Positions 1-6,279 of a DNA stretch of 13,401 nucleotides are shown here, in pieces. Position numbers and translations under genes: made by a program. Below the pieces are notes generated by a model. The model was not told the DNA's origin. It ran no database searches and saw nothing but the letters and a program-made list of their open reading frames with translations. How positions within the stretch are numbered: the first letter of the stretch is position 1; each line of letters opens with the position of its first letter. The stretch comes from Pseudomonadales bacterium (GTDB lineage: Bacteria; Pseudomonadota; Gammaproteobacteria; Pseudomonadales; Pseudohongiellaceae): assembly GCA_022360535.1 (NCBI GenBank), contig JAKSCP010000372.1, forward strand, positions 1-13,401. The letters are read 5' to 3'.

Positions 1-734
1 ACCAGGACCCAGCCATCCTTGGTTTTGAATGTATCTGCTGGGGCTGAAGTCTGCGAGCGATTAAGAGTAGCCACTCGATTGCGCTTTATCGCAGCTTGCT
101 CGATAACGGTGCCATTCATCATAGTAAGTGCGGTATTGAATAATGAGCCTTCAACAACCTGACCCTCGCCGGTTTTTTCCCGATGCAAGAGTGCAGCCAT
201 AGTGCCAAAGGCGGAGAGGCTGGCGGTGCCGAAATCGATAAACGGCGCATAGGCTTTTACTGGCTGGTCGGGTGTTCCGGACATGTACATATTGCCGGAC
301 ATGGCTTGACCGAGCCCGTCAAACCCAACTCTGTTCTCATAAGGCCCGCCGCGACCAAAAGCTGAAATCATGGTGAGAATAATATCGGGTTTGATACTGG
401 TAAGACTCTCGTAGTCGAGACCCATGGCCTTCAGTGTGTCAGGGGGCAGGTTTGCTACAACGACATCAGCGGTTGCCACCAGTTTCTTTACTATCTCCTG
501 ACCGGCCGGCTTCATCGGATTCAGCGTCAGGCATTTCTTATTGCGGGCCAATTGCAGGAAAAGTGCACCATCTCCCTTATCAGTGATCGGCGAGAGAAAG
601 CGATCTTCCGATCCATCTACTTTCTCTACTCGAATCACTTCCGCACCAAGATCGCTCAATAAAGTGGCGCAGTAGGGGCCAGCGATATAGCGCCCAAAAT
701 CCAATACACGGATGCCTTCCAATACCTTGCTCAT
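1..734 (-). CDS. Class III CoA-transferase (CaiB/BaiF family), N-terminal part
   Basis: I translated the minus strand from the ATG at 734 and found one open frame of about 245 codons that continues off the left edge. The start MSKVLEGIRVLDFGRYIAGP is the standard opening of family III CoA-transferases. It is followed by LLSDLGAEVIRVEK (residues 25-38), LARNKKCLTLN (62-72) and the segment PFIDFGTASLSAFGTMAALL (164-183). Asp167 aligns with the catalytic aspartate that forms the acyl-anhydride intermediate in this family, and REKTGEGQVVEGSL follows as expected. Family members are usually near 400 residues, so roughly 150 C-terminal residues are missing from the window. The enzyme moves CoA between carboxylic acids, or racemises acyl-CoA, in the cytoplasm. 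The substrate cannot be read from the sequence. AGGGA at 744-748 sits 9 nt before the ATG. No operon partner is visible; the gene is divergent from the 1018 zinc-finger gene. Confidence 0.93.
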   Translation of the reverse strand, partial: MSKVLEGIRVLDFGRYIAGPYCATLLSDLGAEVIRVEKVDGSEDRFLSPITDKGDGALFLQLARNKKCLTLNPMKPAGQEIVKKLVATADVVVANLPPDTLKAMGLDYESLTSIKPDIILTMISAFGRGGPYENRVGFDGLGQAMSGNMYMSGTPDQPVKAYAPFIDFGTASLSAFGTMAALLHREKTGEGQVVEGSLFNTALTMMNGTVIEQAAIKRNRVATLNRSQTSAPADTFKTKDGWVL

Positions 735-768
735 TGCTAAATATCCCTACATTTCAAGTCCGAAAATT

Positions 769-793
769 GCTTGCCTGGCTGCAGGTGGCAAGC
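769..793 (-). promoter_or_regulatory. Hairpin in the leader of the CoA-transferase gene
   Basis: GCTTGCC at 769-775 is the exact reverse complement of GGCAAGC at 787-793, with an 11-nt loop that contains a second small stem (CCTG/CAGG). The structure lies 35 nt upstream of the minus-strand ATG and would be part of its 5' leader. On the minus strand a T-rich run precedes rather than follows the stem, so it is not a standard terminator. Its role is unknown. Confidence 0.35.
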
Positions 794-847
794 CAAAAAA
801 GCAAGCGATAGTAACATAAGTAGTTAATATTTATGGAAATATCGTTT

Positions 848-868
848 GGTGTAGAAAAATTTTACACC
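848..868. promoter_or_regulatory. Operator-like palindrome between divergent genes
   Basis: GGTGTA (848-853) and TACACC (863-868) are exact inverted repeats around a 9-bp A/T-rich centre. Allowing one G-T pair, the symmetry extends to 9 bp per arm with only 3 unpaired bases. It is 113 bp upstream of the CoA-transferase start and 149 bp upstream of the zinc-finger gene. Size and symmetry suit a dimeric repressor such as a TetR- or GntR-type protein, but no such gene is in the window, so the assignment is inference. Confidence 0.35.
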
Positions 869-1017
869 TCCCCTGCGTTTTGTGAGGCAGTTAACGCATT
901 TTGTCATGTTTATTTTTCATAATGCCGTGAAATGAGACGCTAATCACAAAGGCGTCATTTTTAACTCAAGAATTTTGAATTGGCCGTTTTGGGTTATAGC
1001 ACTACCGGAGTGGGTTG

Positions 1018-1194
1018 ATGATGTCAGTAGTAAAGAAAGAGCCACCTAAGCAGGCTCTCATCGAGTTACAGTCTATTCTCAAAAAGCCTTACCAGGATGT
1101 CTGCAATGTGTGTAAGGGTAGTGGCAAAATTACCGAAACCAGCACTTGCCCTAAGTGTAAAGGTTCTGGGCAGCGTTTAATTCGGTTGCTTTAG
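1018..1194 (+). CDS. Small DnaJ-type zinc-finger protein (58 aa)
   Basis: The ATG at 1018 opens a 58-residue frame ending with TAG at 1192-1194. GGAG at 1007-1010 is 7 nt upstream, a good ribosome-binding site; a second ATG at 1021 is also possible. The C-terminal half carries two CxxCxGxG modules, CNVCKGSG (residues 29-36) and CPKCKGSG (44-51), joined by a 7-residue link. This is one zinc-binding unit of the DnaJ cysteine-rich domain. The N-terminal 25 residues are lysine-rich and could form a short helix (QALIELQSILKK). There is no J-domain, so it is not a co-chaperone by itself. Small free-standing proteins of this kind are known in proteobacteria, but I cannot name a function. The clear RBS, the intact cysteine pattern and the stop just before a hairpin repeat support a real gene. 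Confidence 0.8.
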   Translation: MMSVVKKEPPKQALIELQSILKKPYQDVCNVCKGSGKITETSTCPKCKGSGQRLIRLL

Positions 1195-1201
1195 TTGTTT
1201 C

Positions 1202-1315
1202 GCAAAAGTCCATCCCTGGACTTTTGCTCTGTCGTCGGCAATCACGGGCACAGAAATGCGATTCTGCTGGTGATTGCCTCCTCGCATCTGCTTCGCAGAT
1301 GTCGCCATCCCTGGC
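1202..1315. repeat. Composite palindromic repeat, copy A
   Basis: Four stem-loops follow one another. Stem 1: GCAAAAGTCC (1202-1211) / GGACTTTTGC (1218-1227), 10 bp perfect, loop ATCCCT. Stem 2: GGCAATCAC (1237-1245) / GTGATTGCC (1270-1278), 9 bp perfect, enclosing an inner stem CAGAA (1251-1255) / TTCTG (1262-1266) with a 6-nt loop. Stem 3: CATCTGC (1285-1291) / GCAGATG (1295-1301), loop TTC. Stem 4: GCCA (1304-1307) / TGGC (1312-1315), loop TCCC. Stems 1 and 4 share the core CCATCCCTGG. Stem 1 starts 8 nt after the stop codon of the zinc-finger gene and might weakly terminate it. Confidence 0.88.
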
Positions 1316-1330
1316 TCAACAGTTTTTTGC

Positions 1331-1446
1331 GCAAAAGTCCGTCCTTGGACTTTTGCTTTGTCGTTCTCAAATCACTGGCGCAAAAGCGTGGTTTCGCTTG
1401 TGTTTTGAGAGCTCGCATTTGCTGCGCAAATGTCGCCATCCCTGGC
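1331..1446. repeat. Composite palindromic repeat, copy B
   Basis: This has the same order of four stem-loops as copy A, offset by 129-131 bp. Stem 1: GCAAAAGTCC (1331-1340) / GGACTTTTGC (1347-1356), loop GTCCTT. Stem 2: TCTCAAATCAC (1365-1375) / GTGTTTTGAGA (1400-1410), 10 of 11 pairs, with inner stem AAGCG (1384-1388) / CGCTT (1395-1399) and a 6-nt loop. Stem 3: CATTTGC (1416-1422) / GCAAATG (1426-1432), loop TGC. Stem 4: GCCA (1435-1438) / TGGC (1443-1446). Stems 2 and 3 differ from copy A in sequence but keep pairing because both arms changed together. Confidence 0.88.
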
Positions 1447-1547
1447 TCACTTTGAGCATCTTTCTATATCGCTAAAGTTCAACCGTGACACACTTGCGGT
1501 ATCTTGTTCAGAGGCCATTGAACCGCTTTTCCGTTGCATTTCGTAGT

Positions 1548-1578
1548 GTCAGGAGTAAGCTTTGTTCGAAATCCTGAC
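1548..1578 (+). promoter_or_regulatory. Inverted repeat in the methyltransferase leader
   Basis: GTCAGGA (1548-1554) and TCCTGAC (1572-1578) pair perfectly over 7 bp around a 17-nt spacer. The second arm ends 25 nt before the ATG at 1604 and 12 nt before the Shine-Dalgarno-like AAGG (1591-1594). It could be an operator or an mRNA hairpin; nothing in the sequence distinguishes the two. Confidence 0.3.
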
Positions 1579-1603
1579 GTCACCATCATTAAGGTAGATA
1601 TCC

Positions 1604-2329
1604 ATGTTTAGCCCACGGCATCTCTTTGCTCAATTCTCTCTACTAACCGGGTTGTTGTTATCAATATCAGCTACAGCCGCTGAGCATCCGGGTTATGAAA
1701 TCGATCCGGAAAGGCGTACCACGGGCATTGGGAAGTTTTACATGGGGCGTGAGATTTCTTTTGTGATGGGGCACCAGGCCGCTGCATGGTTAAACCGGCC
1801 TGGTCGTATTCAGGAAGAGATGCCCGACGCGGTTGTGGAGAACATGAATCTGGAACCGGATGAGGTGGTTGCCGACATCGGTGCGGGCTCGGGATATTTC
1901 TCATTCAGGATTGCCAGAAAGGTGCCTGAGGGCAGAGTCATGGCCGTTGATATCCAGCCGGAGATGCTGCAGTTGATTGAGCAGCAAATGGAAGCCGATG
2001 GCGTTACCAACATCGATCGGATACTGGGAGAAATAGATAACCCGAATCTTCCACCCAACTCTATCGACGCCGCGATCATGGTCGATGCCTACCATGAGTT
2101 TTCTCACCCTTTTGAAATGATCGATGGCATTCATCGTGCACTACGACCGGGCGGTAGAATTTTCCTGCTGGAGTACCGTGGAGAAGATCCCAGTGTCCCC
2201 ATCAGGCCGCTGCACAAAATGACCGAAGAGCAAGTCGTGAAAGAAATGAGTGTGTTTGGGCTGGAATGGACCGACACCCTGGATTTCCTGCCCTGGCAGC
2301 ACATGATGATCTTCACCAAGCCAGAGTAG
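1604..2329 (+). CDS. Exported class I SAM-dependent methyltransferase-fold protein
   Basis: The 241-residue product starts at an ATG with AAGG 9 nt upstream. Residues 1-26 are a signal peptide: a basic start, the hydrophobic core FSLLTGLLLSISA, and a likely cut after ATAA before EHPGYE. The mature part opens with a conserved-looking segment GKFYMGREISFVMGHQAAAWL (44-64). A Rossmann methyltransferase domain follows: motif I VADIGAGSG (89-97), the acidic residue Asp116 after strand 2 (AVDIQPE), motif IV-like MVDAYHEFSHP (159-169) and RPGGRIFLLEYRG (181-193). The SAM-binding features are therefore intact, although SAM is a cytoplasmic cofactor. The substrate is unknown. Similar predicted-exported methyltransferases exist in gammaproteobacteria to my knowledge, but their role is not established. 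It appears to be transcribed alone. Confidence 0.85.
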   Translation: MFSPRHLFAQFSLLTGLLLSISATAAEHPGYEIDPERRTTGIGKFYMGREISFVMGHQAAAWLNRPGRIQEEMPDAVVENMNLEPDEVVADIGAGSGYFSFRIARKVPEGRVMAVDIQPEMLQLIEQQMEADGVTNIDRILGEIDNPNLPPNSIDAAIMVDAYHEFSHPFEMIDGIHRALRPGGRIFLLEYRGEDPSVPIRPLHKMTEEQVVKEMSVFGLEWTDTLDFLPWQHMMIFTKPE

Positions 2330-2621
2330 TCTGCACCAAATTCCTTACCTGCCAGGTACTTGCCGCAGCAAGCCCATTACCTCAAAGTCCCTCTATAGCT
2401 GCGGTTTTCGGGTAATGAGCCACCGAGGCCCTTATTTAGAGGTCGGATCGGAGCAGGCCAGCCATTTCTAAAGATTCCCCGGCAACTGTCGTAACAGGAG
2501 AGGCCTATTTCCTGTTCTTTGTGTAACCCTTTGAAAATTGCGACGTCAAAGTAAGCATAGAAGAGGAAAAATTCAGTTTAGAGCGCGCCGCCAGCCAGTG
2601 TTAGTCACTATGGGGGTCAAC
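2330..2621. other. Intergenic region with minor inverted repeats
   Basis: This is about 290 bp with no convincing gene. A short stem CTTGC (2359-2363) / GCAAG (2368-2372) lies 29 nt after the methyltransferase stop, without a T-run. CATTACC (2375-2381) pairs with GGTAATG (2411-2417) across a 29-nt loop. I do not recognise a riboswitch or any named RNA family in it. Confidence 0.4.
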
Positions 2622-2771
2622 ATGATGAATAATCACAGATACACAGAGATAATTTTGCCAATTAACCGCTTTGTACGGCAGTTGCCGCCGAAAGCGAAGC
2701 AAGTTCTTACCTTGGCCGAAGGCAGCCTGCTGATCGTTTTGGCAGTATCAGTCGCGCTGTATGTCCATTAG
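2622..2771 (+). CDS. Possible small single-span membrane protein (49 aa)
   Basis: The frame from ATG 2622 to TAG 2769-2771 encodes 49 residues: a basic, amphipathic N-terminal part (NRFVRQLPPKAKQ, residues 15-27) and one hydrophobic stretch GSLLIVLAVSVALYV (34-48) ending at the C-terminus. A G-run at 2612-2616 lies 5 nt upstream and could serve as a ribosome-binding site; ATG 2610 and ATG 2625 are alternative starts. The same frame is open further upstream to a TTG at 2538, but that extension is arginine-rich and lacks an RBS, so I excluded it. A GC-rich hairpin begins 9 nt after the stop, which agrees with a transcription unit ending here. I do not recognise the protein. It could also be a chance ORF. 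Confidence 0.45.
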   Translation: MMNNHRYTEIILPINRFVRQLPPKAKQVLTLAEGSLLIVLAVSVALYVH

Positions 2772-2780
2772 AAATTGCGT

Positions 2781-2800
2781 CCCGGCGACCTGACGCCGGG
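2781..2800 (+). terminator. GC-rich hairpin, possible terminator
   Basis: CCCGGCG (2781-2787) and CGCCGGG (2794-2800) form a perfect 7-bp stem with loop ACCTGA, starting 9 nt after the stop of the small membrane-protein frame. No T-run follows, so intrinsic termination would be weak at best. Confidence 0.35.
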
Positions 2801-3007
2801 GTGCAATGTTCTGCCTGAACGACGTTCTACCCCCACATTCGAAGCCCAGCAAATACCTGATCTGAGTCTGACGACAGCCAGTCGTTTTGCGCTGCTCTCT
2901 GGAATTGAGGATAATATCCAGCTGCTTGAGCCTCGAGATTCACAGGAAGTGAGTCGGGAGACCCTCCAGTAATTCCGCAATCTCTGAAGAGGCAGTAGAG
3001 ACAACAC

Positions 3008-4666
3008 ATGCAACGCGAATCGATGGAAGTTGATGTAGTCATCGTCGGCGCCGGTCCGGCTGGCTTGGCGACAGCCTGCAAACTTTTACAGTTGGCCGGT
3101 GAAAAAGGTGAAGAAATCTCGGTTTGCGTGCTGGAAAAAGGCTCGGAAGTGGGGGCACATATTTTGTCCGGTGCAGTCTTCGAACCTTCGGCGCTGGATG
3201 AACTTTTTCCTGATTGGAAAGACAAAGGCGCGCCACTTAATACCCGGGTAACTGGAGACGATGTCTATTATCTGCCCGGTGCAGAATCGTCCTTTAAGTT
3301 TCCGGGAATCCTGGTTCCGCGAACCATGCACAATCATGGAAATTACATCATCTCTCTCGGCAATCTATGCCGTTGGTTGGCAGAGCAAGCTATGGAGTTG
3401 GGAGCAGAGGTGTTCCCGGGTTTCGCTGCAGCGGAAATTCTCTATAACGAAGATGGTAGCGTAAAAGGGGTTGCTACTGGTGACATGGGAATTGATGCCA
3501 ATGGTGAACAAAAACCATCCTTTGAACCGGGATTCGAATTCCACGCCAAGTACACGATTTTTGCTGAAGGTTGCCGCGGTCATTTGGGTAAAGAGCTCAT
3601 CAGTAAATTCCAGCTTGATAAGGACAGTGACCCTCAACACTACGGTATTGGCATCAAAGAAGTTTGGGAAGTGCCCGAGGAACAGCATCAAGAGGGTCTG
3701 GTAGTTCATACGGTGGGCTACCCGATGAAGGGTGCTTCTTCCGCAGTCACCAGTGGCGGTTTTCTTTACCACGTTGAGAACAACCAGGTTTCACTCGGCC
3801 TCATTGTCGATCTCAGTTATAGCAATCCTCACATTAGTCCTTATGACGAATTCAATCGCTTTAAACATCACCCGGTCATCAAAAAAGTAATTCAGGGTGG
3901 TAAGCGTATTAGCTACGGTGCCCGGGCCATAATCAAGGGTGGACTGAACTCATTGCCCAGGATGACTTTCCCCGGTGGTCTGATTATTGGTTGCGACGCC
4001 GGGACCTTGAATGCAGCGAAAATCAAAGGCAGCCATACCGCGATGAAAAGTGGCATGTTGGCTGCTGAGTCCTTGTTTGAGGCCTTGCAACAGGAAAGTC
4101 CTGCTGCAGAGTTAACAGACTACACTGAACGCTTTAAGAATTCTGATCTGCATGATGAGCTACATAAATCCAGAAACTTCGGTGCGGGCTTTCATAAGTT
4201 CGGATTCTGGTTGGGCAGTGCACTGGTTTTTCTCGAGCAAAATATTTTCATGGGCCGCTTTCCGCTGACGCTTCATGACCGCTCCAAAGATCATTGCCAG
4301 CTTAAGCCGGCAGCAGAATGCCCGACTATTGATTATCCTAAGCCTGATGGTGAGATAAGCTTCGATAAACTCTCATCGGTGTTTCTTTCCAACACCAACC
4401 ACGGTGAAGATCAGCCTTGTCATCTGGTTTTGAAGGACGCCTCGGTTCCAATTGATGTCAATTTGCCGATGTACGATGAGCCGGCCCAGCGCTACTGCCC
4501 GGCTGGTGTGTACGAAGTGGTTGAAGAAGCATCGGGAACGAAGCGCTTTCAGATCAACGCGCAGAACTGCGTGCATTGCAAAACCTGCGACATCAAAGAC
4601 CCCGCCCAGAACATTACCTGGGTGGTGCCTGAGGGAGGCGGTGGTCCTAACTATCCGGCCATGTAG
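3008..4666 (+). CDS. Electron transfer flavoprotein:ubiquinone oxidoreductase (ETF-QO)
   Basis: This 552-residue flavoprotein sits at the inner face of the cytoplasmic membrane. It takes electrons from reduced ETF, which is fed by acyl-CoA and amino-acid dehydrogenases, and passes them through FAD and a 4Fe-4S cluster to ubiquinone. The N-terminus has the FAD dinucleotide motif VIVGAGPAG (residues 11-19), and a second FAD contact is GCDAGTLNAAKIKGSHTAM around 330-350. The C-terminal ferredoxin-like part supplies the cluster ligands Cys497 (RYCPAG), Cys521, Cys524 and Cys527 (NCVHCKTCDIKDP), all present. A membrane-binding segment with aromatic residues (FHKFGFWLGSALVFLEQN) lies near 395-415. 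Length is normal for the family. I chose ATG 3008 because the first residues (MQRESMEVDVVIVGAG) resemble the usual start of Pseudomonas-type homologues, although the RBS is weak. No etfBA genes are next to it. Confidence 0.97.
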   Translation: MQRESMEVDVVIVGAGPAGLATACKLLQLAGEKGEEISVCVLEKGSEVGAHILSGAVFEPSALDELFPDWKDKGAPLNTRVTGDDVYYLPGAESSFKFPGILVPRTMHNHGNYIISLGNLCRWLAEQAMELGAEVFPGFAAAEILYNEDGSVKGVATGDMGIDANGEQKPSFEPGFEFHAKYTIFAEGCRGHLGKELISKFQLDKDSDPQHYGIGIKEVWEVPEEQHQEGLVVHTVGYPMKGASSAVTSGGFLYHVENNQVSLGLIVDLSYSNPHISPYDEFNRFKHHPVIKKVIQGGKRISYGARAIIKGGLNSLPRMTFPGGLIIGCDAGTLNAAKIKGSHTAMKSGMLAAESLFEALQQESPAAELTDYTERFKNSDLHDELHKSRNFGAGFHKFGFWLGSALVFLEQNIFMGRFPLTLHDRSKDHCQLKPAAECPTIDYPKPDGEISFDKLSSVFLSNTNHGEDQPCHLVLKDASVPIDVNLPMYDEPAQRYCPAGVYEVVEEASGTKRFQINAQNCVHCKTCDIKDPAQNITWVVPEGGGGPNYPAM

Positions 4667-4740
4667 AGTGGGTTGATTCCGCCGCTTCCAGCCGCGCTTT
4701 TCTTCGTGCTACAGTGACTTATCGGTTCGGGAGTCTCTCT

Positions 4741-6279
4741 ATGCGCAAGGTGATTGCGTACCTGACATTCGCTGTACTCATACCCTTCCACTCTGGAATA
4801 GGTCTGGCCCAGGATTCTCTGCTGGATGATCGATGGTTTCGGCTGGAGACAGACAACTTCATCGTCATAAGTGAAGCCTCCGCCAGGCAAACCTCGCGTT
4901 TTGCTGAAGACTTGGAGATCTGGCGGCAAATTACTGCCCAGATTATCGCCGGTGCGGATAGCTTTCCTGCCGCAAACGTGCCCAATGTTGTTTTTCTTTT
5001 TGATAATCAGGAATCTCTCCAGCATTTTACTGCCGGCGAAGAACTTGCTTTCTTCTACGCGACACCGAGAGCCAATTTTATGGCGACGCTGCGCGGCGAA
5101 GAGACTTCGATGCGAACAGCCTTGCACCACTACGGACATTTTATTCAACGCAACTTCTCCGATTTGCGCTTACCCAGATGGTACGAAGAGGGCATGTCCG
5201 GCTATCTCGCCCGGATGCAAATTGACGGTGACGGCGCAGAATTTGAACGTTCCGATGCAAGAACTTTTGAGGTCCTGCATTCATTGAGTGAAACTCTGGC
5301 CATGGATCGTCTGTTGTATCAGGACGCTGCATTGGCTTCACCACGACTAATTCAGATCGCTAACCTGAAATCTGAAGCGCTGATGCATTATCTGCGCCAC
5401 GGTCATGAAGACGGTTGGCCAGATAGGCGTCAACAATTAGATCGTTATCTTCAATTTATACTGGAAGGTAGAACTGTTCGGTTTGCCTTTGATCAGGCAT
5501 TCGATCTCACGACCGCCGAACTGGATGATGAGTTCCACTCATTTCTCATAGAGAGCTCACGCCCAGCTGGTGAAATACCTTATACGGCAAACCAGCCAAT
5601 CCAGTTAGGTGAGCCTGAACGCCTAAGCAGAGTGGAGTTGGCCATACAGCTTGGTGAGCTTGCGCTGAACTCCGGCAGAGCGGAGAACGCTGAACTGTTT
5701 TTCACCGCTGCCATGGAATCTGAATCCAATCCTGCCAGAGCGTATTCCGGCTTGGGGGACGCTTTGCGCTTTCAGGATGTGTCCGGCCGCGATCAAGAGA
5801 TTGCCAGCTATTTCGATCAGGCGTTGGCACTGGCGCCTAATGAGCCAGATATCTTGTTGGACTATGGTGAGTATTGGGAGGCCGAGTTGAATGATTGCGA
5901 CAGGACTTACCCTGCCGCCGAAAGAGTCGTGATTATAGATAAAATCGAACAGAGTTTTACCCAGGCTCTGAGCCTGGTGCCAGACAGTGCAGAGGCCAAT
6001 CTTGCTATGGGTCAGGTGTATTTGTTTCCGGAAAAACAGTGGAGCAGTGGCATCCAATACCAGCAAAAGGCTTTTGACTTGCTGCCGGCAGACAGTTTTA
6101 TCATGGAGCAAGCGGCAAAGTATGCTATCGAGTCTGAGGCATTCACCGAGGCTGAAGCACTAATCGATGAGCTGGCACAACCACTGCATTTTTTTGGCGT
6201 GCCAGGCTATGTCAACAATCTGCGTCAGCGACTACAAAGTAAACGAAATAATGAGAGATACGAAGCCTGTGCTGAGTAA
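4741..6279 (+). CDS. Exported gluzincin-like TPR protein with an altered HExxH motif
   Basis: The 512-residue product starts at ATG 4741, 7 nt after a good RBS (GGGAG, 4729-4733). A GTG at 4714 is open in frame but would disrupt the signal peptide. Residues 1-23 form that signal (MRKVIAYLTF..., likely cut after GLA). The next part, DRWFRLETDNFIVISEASAR (30-49) and NVVFLFDNQESLQHF (82-96), resembles the opening of peptidase-MA/gluzincin-like domains. Where a zinc peptidase would have HExxH, this protein has HHYGH (129-133), followed by LPRWYEEGMSGYLA (144-157) with the usual acidic third-ligand segment. The glutamate that normally activates water is therefore a histidine. The C-terminal half has TPR-like helices (about 295-480), e.g. 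AYSGLGDALRF and ANLAMGQVYLFPEKQW. It probably acts in the periplasm. It is first of three closely packed genes and overlaps the next by 29 bp. Confidence 0.8.
   Translation: MRKVIAYLTFAVLIPFHSGIGLAQDSLLDDRWFRLETDNFIVISEASARQTSRFAEDLEIWRQITAQIIAGADSFPAANVPNVVFLFDNQESLQHFTAGEELAFFYATPRANFMATLRGEETSMRTALHHYGHFIQRNFSDLRLPRWYEEGMSGYLARMQIDGDGAEFERSDARTFEVLHSLSETLAMDRLLYQDAALASPRLIQIANLKSEALMHYLRHGHEDGWPDRRQQLDRYLQFILEGRTVRFAFDQAFDLTTAELDDEFHSFLIESSRPAGEIPYTANQPIQLGEPERLSRVELAIQLGELALNSGRAENAELFFTAAMESESNPARAYSGLGDALRFQDVSGRDQEIASYFDQALALAPNEPDILLDYGEYWEAELNDCDRTYPAAERVVIIDKIEQSFTQALSLVPDSAEANLAMGQVYLFPEKQWSSGIQYQQKAFDLLPADSFIMEQAAKYAIESEAFTEAEALIDELAQPLHFFGVPGYVNNLRQRLQSKRNNERYEACAE

Larger units (their letters stand above)
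735..1017. other. AT-rich divergent intergenic region
   Basis: This 283-bp stretch lies between the start of the CoA-transferase gene (minus) and the start of the zinc-finger gene (plus), so it should carry promoters for both. It holds two clear inverted repeats, listed separately. I looked for sigma70 boxes: CATAAT at 918-923 could be a -10 element for the plus-strand gene, but no matching -35 lies 16-18 bp upstream. No convincing promoter is claimed. Confidence 0.5.
1195..1603. other. Gene-free stretch holding a structured tandem repeat
   Basis: This 409-bp interval separates the zinc-finger gene from the exported methyltransferase gene. Positions 1202-1446 are occupied by two copies of a composite palindromic repeat. 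The rest (1447-1603) is the leader of the methyltransferase gene and contains the inverted repeat GTCAGGA (1548-1554) / TCCTGAC (1572-1578). The short open frames here, on both strands, are by-products of the repeat and are not called as genes. Confidence 0.8.

Noticed and set aside
936..956. GACGC/GCGTC stem followed by T-rich sequence as a terminator
   Set aside because: The stem is only 5 bp with an 11-nt loop and no gene ends upstream of it on the plus strand.
1202..1446. CRISPR array
   Set aside because: There are only two copies of a unit over 110 bp long, separated by about 15 bp, with internal palindromes; no short repeats with unique spacers and no cas genes.
1202..1446. Insertion sequence remnant
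   Set aside because: No transposase fragment and no terminal inverted repeats spanning the whole region; only local hairpins. A MITE- or REP-like origin remains possible and is covered in the findings.
1195..1475. Overlapping open frames of 65-86 codons on both strands inside the tandem repeat
   Set aside because: They follow the 130-bp repeat period, so the peptides are internally repetitive; they have no RBS, and the hairpin structure explains the sequence better than coding does.
2375..2417. Riboswitch upstream of the small membrane-protein frame
   Set aside because: The CATTACC/GGTAATG pairing is a single 7-bp stem; I could not match any known aptamer core.
2775..2972. 65-codon plus-strand frame upstream of ETF-QO
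   Set aside because: It has only a TTG start without an RBS, overlaps the 2781-2800 hairpin, and shows no recognisable motif or hydrophobic pattern.
4651..5148. 165-codon minus-strand frame
   Set aside because: Antisense to the signal peptide and N-terminal domain of the 4741 gene; no RBS or domain seen.
5623..6111. 162-codon minus-strand frame
   Set aside because: It lies fully antisense to the TPR half of the exported gluzincin-like gene, which has a good RBS, signal peptide and repeat structure; the antisense product has no recognisable features.
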